This document shows positions 58,553 through 64,000 of a stretch of 64,000 bases of DNA, one piece after another. This DNA is from Misgurnus anguillicaudatus (Eukaryota; Chordata; Actinopteri; Cypriniformes; Cobitidae). Each line of letters opens with the position of its first letter. The stretch's first letter is position 1. The translations under genes and the position numbers were made by a program. The DNA lies in assembly GCF_027580225.2 (NCBI RefSeq), contig NC_073355.2, forward strand, positions 21,511,501 through 21,575,500, in the 5' to 3' direction. The notes under the pieces are model-generated. The model was not told where the DNA came from, did not search any database, and saw only the letters and a list, made by a program, of their open reading frames with translations.

Positions 58553-59667
58553 TAGCCATAGTCAAATCATCTTCTGTAAATAAGTCAGCACTCCCTTTTT
58601 GGAGGCTTGTGTTACAGTGTAATGTAGACACAGGTTTAGGAGTGTACCAATCACTGTGATCAGCCTGTAGTCTTTTTCTCTTGATCACAGATATGAATGA
58701 GGTATGTGTGTAAAAGTGTGGGTATGGATGTTAGTTCGACACATTTTATTTCTAACGTTTTTTTTAATGTGGAGTGGATGGCACACAGTTGAGTAAAATG
58801 TTAAAACAGACATGCAGTCAAGTACATATAAAATGTATTTGAACATAGGGCAGACATGAACACACAGTTTTGATGTAATACCCACCATTGCTCAATTTTA
58901 TTAGGGCAAATAAAAGGTTTTCTCGAAGTGCAGGCCTACTCGGTTACAAAAAGTGCTTGTTCACATGTACATCAGAAGGCTGTTGTTGTTAACTTGGATG
59001 AGCTCCATTCAGCTGCTCAGTCGGAGGATGCCAAAGACCCTCCTAGTTTAACAAAGCCACAGTACAGTTAGTCCTCTTTTATTAGTTGTCTTTCTCTTCC
59101 TGCAAATCCCATAAGCATACAGAGCAAATAAACCAATCTATTGCATTAGTTTCAGCCTTTGCTACCATCTGATACATCTTCCACACCCAAATAGCAATAG
59201 CTACCTAAATTGCCTGATGGGATTAAATTAGATACTTATGAACAGAACAGTATATTGTCCTTAGTTTTCTAAATTATGTATGTTATATGCTTATTGCATT
59301 TGTTTGAAGAGTTTATTCCCAGACTTTAATCCTCACTTAAATTGCTGGCTATGTGAAAATAGATTAGACATTGATAATAAAGGGCTGCCTGCTAATCGAT
59401 CAAACATCCAGTGTCCGTTAACGTATTGATTCAATCCTTATATTGAACCATATAAGGATCGAATCAATACATTAACAGACATTGGCAGACCTCTGATACA
59501 CAGGCACACCGCCAATTCGATTACACAACTGGTGTCTATGCGTCTCGTTCGCTTCTGGTGCGCTTTAGGATAGACTGACCTGAATTAGATATGAGCTACT
59601 GGGTGTGTCGTCCACCCCACATAATGGTGAGCTAGACTGAGTGTATGTGAGATTTGACTGAGTTATG

Positions 59668-59898
59668 CTGCGTACACACCAGAAGCGAATTTTACTATTT
59701 GCGCGAATAGATTACATACAAAATTAATGCAAGGATGCGAACAGACGCAAATTCGCGCATGACGATTTTGAATCGCAAACACGCACTATTAGAAAATATT
59801 CAACTCAAACGTAAAATTCACATGACGCGAAGTTAAATCCCGTGAGTAATCTAGAGCGAGGAACGCAATGCTTTGTTTTTGATGTGTACGCAGCATAA
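59668..59898. mobile_element. Harbinger-like MITE with GCTGCGTACACACC ends
   Basis: ATGCTGCGTACACACCAG and GTGTACGCAGCATAA are inverse repeats. The interior shares GTGAGTAATCTAGAGCGAG and the ATATTCAACTCAA block with the element at 17912-18201. Confidence 0.75.
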
Positions 59899-60115
59899 CG
59901 GTGGCACAAAGAGTTATGCGTATGTGTGTAAGCACCAGTATCTTGTGTGTGTGTGTGTGTGTGTTTATTTTTTGTGTTGGTGTTTGTGTAGGACAGTTAA
60001 TTTCAGATATTTTCAGTATTGCACACAACTTGGGGTATTCGACATTTCTCTCCTGCAGCGAATTGGCCCCAATTAGCTAAGCAGCTCTGACCCGGTTTGT
60101 ATCTGCACGCTCTGC

Positions 60116-60281
60116 TCTCCTCCTCCTGTCTCTTTAGGGGCTCCTTGTAACACTTTCTCACTCTCTCTGTTTCTCACTACTACTTTTTCTTTCTCTCCCC
60201 CTCTCTCTTTAATCAATCTGTCCCCTTCTTTCTCTCTCCCCCCTCCCTCTTTCTGTCTCTCTCTCTCTTTCTTTCTCCAAC
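60116..60281 (+). repeat. CT-rich low-complexity tract
   Basis: A long pyrimidine-rich run of CTCTCT/TTTCTC units directly follows the GT-repeat region. It ends in CAACACAG, which looks like an acceptor, but no open exon follows. Confidence 0.7.
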
Positions 60282-60640
60282 ACAGTGATTCGGTGTACAG
60301 TACCCTCTGTCATTATGTGCTGGCATGGTGCTTGTGCAACTGGGACTGCATTTTTCGCTGACTAGGCATGTAGATAATATCGCAGGCAGCTCTCGTCTCT
60401 GTCTCGTTTCTTTGGTTCACTCTGTATTTGAGGCTTGCACGCCTGATGCTTCTCCTCCTCTCAGTGTTGTCCTTTCTGCTCCAGTCACACTACAAATCAT
60501 TACTGAGACACATACAATTATAAAGCATTATGAACTTCATAGTATAGCAAAGTTGTTTACATTAAAATAGGACACTATCCAAGCTGTAAAACCAAAGCAG
60601 TTGTTTTGTGAAACTCACCAGTTTTTGTCAAAATGACTAT

Positions 60641-61075
60641 TTTAAATGGGACATATCATGAAAATCAGACTTTTTCCATGTTTACGTGCTATAATTTGGT
60701 CCCCAGTGCTTCTATTAACCTAGAAAATGTGAAAAAGATCAACCCAGTAACTTAGTTTGGGTAAACCATTCTCTGCAAGCATGTGAAGAAATAGGTCATT
60801 AAATTTAGCTCCCCTTGTGATGTCAGAAGTGGATAATACCACCCATTAATCTGCACTATCCAACCACGGCACTGCCATTTAGTGCAGAGATCAGCTCATT
60901 TGCATTTTAAAGGACACACCCAAAAACAGCAAATTTTTGCTCACACCTACAAAGTGGTAATTTTAACATGTCATAATAAATTATCTATATGGTATTTTGA
61001 GCTAGAACTTCACATACGTACTCTGGGGACACCAAAGATTTATTTTACTTAAAGTCTTGTGAAATGTCCCCTTTA
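60641..61075 (+). repeat. Dispersed cyprinid repeat A, copy 4
   Basis: It opens TTTAAATGGGACATATCATG and closes GTGAAATGTCCCCTTTAA. The internal blocks match the other three copies. Confidence 0.78.
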
Positions 61076-61170
61076 ATGTGTTAACAAACATTAGTTTGAT
61101 ATTGAAAATGGTGAATATGATGGTAAAAGGTTTTAAGTCCCAAATTTTTTTAGAAGGCAAATTTTACTTT

Positions 61171-61675
61171 TTAACCCGTTAATTGGCGCTGTCCCGTGAG
61201 CGGGACACCTACGTTTATTTCAATATTTTCTATGTATATGTTAATCTATCACGACAAACTATATATTGTTGGAAAGGTCTAAGAATGTAGTTTTCATATT
61301 TCAAAACCTTTTAGCAGTAATAATAATGCAGTAACTGTAATTTATTCATTTGTGACACAAGTACAGCAAACCTCAAAGCAAACCAGCACAACCTTTAGTT
61401 TTTTGACAATTTTATGTATTAAAAATTATACTGTATTGCATTTTTATTTATTACAAATAAATGTAAACTGCTTTAAAAAAAAAATATTTTCACCTCCAGA
61501 CACTTCCCTAAAAACGTTGAAGTGTCTTCTTTAAAACCAAAAATTACCAAAATTAAAACCAAAATTGGGCTTCTAGACCAAACAAAAAGCCAGAGTTATA
61601 TTAATTGAAAGGTGTATATCACCTTTTCACCAACCCCCCCCAACTCAAAAAAGGCTGCGCCAGTTAAAGGGTTAA
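61171..61675. mobile_element. MITE with TTAACCCGTTAATTGGCGC ends
   Basis: TTAACCCGTTAATTGGCGC at the left and GCGCCAGTTAAAGGGTTAA at the right are imperfect inverse repeats. The interior is AT-rich with a CCCCCC run near the right end. Confidence 0.68.
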
Positions 61676-63839
61676 ATTTGTTATAAGTATGCATATCTGA
61701 CTTATTATGTAATTGTTTCCTTCATATATTTTCTTTGTTGTTAATTTTAAACGGCATCACCAGACTGATCTGCAAAAACATTGGTTTTCAAACAGGTTTC
61801 ATAACTCCTCCCATCTGTCATTGGACCTCAAACTTATGCCATTGGTTAAGACCGTATCTAACCTAGGTCAAGGTTGCTTAAACAAACTGATGTCTAATGT
61901 TTGTTGATCGTATCAACAGAGCCAACCCTACCAATGGCAATATTATATTTTTAATAAAAAACTCATGTTTTCTTGTCCTATTCATAGCTAGACACAAGTC
62001 CTTTTTCAAAACGACTGTCCAGGTCTTATCAGTGGCAGTTTGTCAGATCTATTACATTAGATAATCTCGGTGCATGGGTCAGAGGGACACGAGAGGACAG
62101 GAAAGGAGGCCTGGCTGCATGCCTGAACCAAATAATTCCTGCTCCTGCGCTATTGTCTATGAAGGGGTGTGGAGAACGGAGCTGCCACACACAGTGTTCA
62201 TGAAGAGGACAGACACATTACACTCCGCAGCAAATGATGGCTATCACTGTCAATTTGTTCAGTACACTCAGGGTGCAGTGCATAACGTGTCCATAATACA
62301 AAAATATTCTTAAAAATATGTGGAGGCATATTTGCTCTTCACTTTCCTGTTTTAGATCATTGGTGTTTGACAAAAAATAACCCTGACACTTCAGATGTAT
62401 TTATATCACAGATCTCCCAGCACAACTGGTCCTCAGGCACAGTGACAGCCATCACTGTGTGTATGTGTCTCAGGTTTGAGCGCTGTGTTTGTCATGTTTT
62501 TGTTTCCTATGCCCCTCCTCTGCCAATTATTGTGTGTGATCTGTAGACAGCTAGAGGTCTGTGGTACATTAATCGGGATCTTCTCTTATTTTCCCTTAAT
62601 GTTTTTATCTACTCATTCCCTTCTCTCTATTACTCTATTCATACCTCTATTTGCATGTTAAGTCAGTAGCATTAGTTTCTCTCTCACCCACAGCACCCTT
62701 CATTTTACTATGTATCCCAACATCCTCCTTTCACCCTGTTCCCTAACCCAAGAAGATGTGCACTGGGCAGTGACAGTCAAAATTTTAGACTTGCATTGTT
62801 TGATTTTCTCTTAATATCGAGCTGGGTTGCCTTAAGGCTTCAAATTGAAGGAAAATCCCAGAATGCACCATGACTCCTGATTATATATGGCACTGGTGCA
62901 ACTATTTCCACCTAACAGGCCAGAAGTTGACACAAGCAATACTATAATGCATTAACATAGTTTTGCTTTGCCTCTAATGTTCTGAAAGAGAAGGTCAAGG
63001 TTCATCATTTCAACCATCAACATGTCTGACCTATAAACACAAATCTTATACCATTTGTACGATCATATGCATTGACTGTTCAATATATATTCAGTATAGA
63101 CTTAAATTTATTAAGTTAACGGTTGATGCTATTAAAAGATATTTGTATTTAGTTATTATTGCAATGAAATTGATGCATCCAAATACATTTAACTTCACTG
63201 TAATTTCCAAAATAACAATGAATAGTGTAAAAATGAAAACCACCTGTTTATTCATTTGGTCGTGAGCTGTTTTACTCTCTGACGGTAAGGAAAGGAATCT
63301 GTTAGATTTTTCACTCTCCCACTATCATTTCCTATCTTTTTTCCATGAACACTGACACAACAGCTGCTGTCTCTAAACAAACACAGTTTCACCCCATCCC
63401 CCAAAACACCTCACGGTTTAAAGAAATATAATCAGTCGCCTGTTTCCCCACCTTTACTTGGTCACCTCTGCCATACTTTCCTGCACTTATTCACTCTGAC
63501 ATTTGTTGATCACCACTTGGTTTAAAACAACTGACCTTTCAGTGTCCAGCTGTAGAGCATGATGGTGACAACCACATGGTATTTAATTGTACACGTGTGG
63601 TGGTCATTTTCAGGTGGTTTTTATTTCCAGTGTGTCAGTAAATCCTCACATTTTAATGTGGTAAGGAAGATTATAAAAGACATTTGACAGATTCATTTCA
63701 ATAAGCTATTTACACCTGGTATTAAAATGCATTTTGGTTGATCGGATTAGCCTGGGAAAACCCAGACAACTTCCGGCAAATTTAGATTGACGATGACGAC
63801 AGCACAGCGAAGGTGAAGCAGATTTTGTACATTACAAAG

Positions 63840-63991
63840 ATGGATGCCGCCATGGAACATCACTCGTTCGAAATGGCGATTGCGTCTGTTTTAAGCGATT
63901 TAACCTTTTCATTAAAACCCGAGCAAAGAACAACACTCGATCCGGCCAAATCTGATATAGCTCTGCATACGTCATCTCCTTCATCGCTGTG
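63840..63991 (+). pseudogene. RecQ-helicase-like N-terminal fragment of a repeat element
   Basis: From the ATG at 63840 the frame reads MDAAMEHHSFEMAIASV, then LSDLTFSLKPEQRTTL, and stops at TGA 63989-63991. The 'F..A...VL--L-F-LKPEQ' pattern resembles the Q-motif entry of RecQ-type helicases, which occur as multi-copy, repeat-associated genes in cyprinids. The helicase motif I that should follow is absent, so this is at most a 5' fragment. The flank from about 63748 (gcctgggaaaacccagac) looks like the start of a repeated element. Confidence 0.35.
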
Positions 63992-64000
63992 ATTGGTTTT

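Overview
The window is vertebrate nuclear DNA, almost certainly from a teleost and most likely a cypriniform (carp or zebrafish-like) fish. The genes are split into many short exons with GT-AG introns. The space between exons is packed with DNA transposons, MITEs, tRNA-derived SINEs and a 5S-rRNA-derived SINE of the kinds that dominate cyprinid genomes. There are no bacterial-style operons. Five protein-coding genes and three small nucleolar RNAs could be reconstructed by joining exons across splice sites. Most long open frames in the window are not genes.

Layout. (1) 2009-11953, minus strand: hrob (C17orf53/MCM8IP), nine exons, with the C-terminus lying beyond base 1. (2) 14132-15794, minus strand: rps11 (uS17), five exons, with a SNORD35-type box C/D snoRNA in each of introns 2, 3 and 4. 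(3) 16592-23199, plus strand: bax, six exons, head-to-head with rps11. (4) 27559-38675, minus strand: map3k14 (NIK), fifteen coding exons, tail-to-tail with bax. (5) 49632 to beyond 64000, plus strand: gpatch8, of which only coding exons 1 and 2 lie in the window.

Neighbourhood. In human, RPS11 and BAX are close together on 19q13.33, while HROB, MAP3K14 and GPATCH8 are on 17q21.31, so this segment interleaves two ancestral neighbourhoods. The genes do not form one pathway. HROB acts in MCM8/9-dependent homologous recombination, RPS11 in the ribosome, BAX in mitochondrial apoptosis, NIK in non-canonical NF-kB signalling, and GPATCH8 is a G-patch RNA-processing protein.

Repeats. Introns and intergenic DNA hold several transposons nested three deep (9067-10491, 17573-20625, 43239-44704). 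There are hAT-type elements with intact 8-bp target duplications, Harbinger-like elements with TAA duplications, long foldback palindromes (28371-28915, 45115-45647), a scrambled and dead Tc1 element (24760-26690) and remnants of transposon protein genes (50961-51128, 63840-63991). The most unusual genic observation is rps11: the only reading-frame-preserving splice pattern needs a GC donor after exon 2 and a CG (not AG) acceptor before exon 4.
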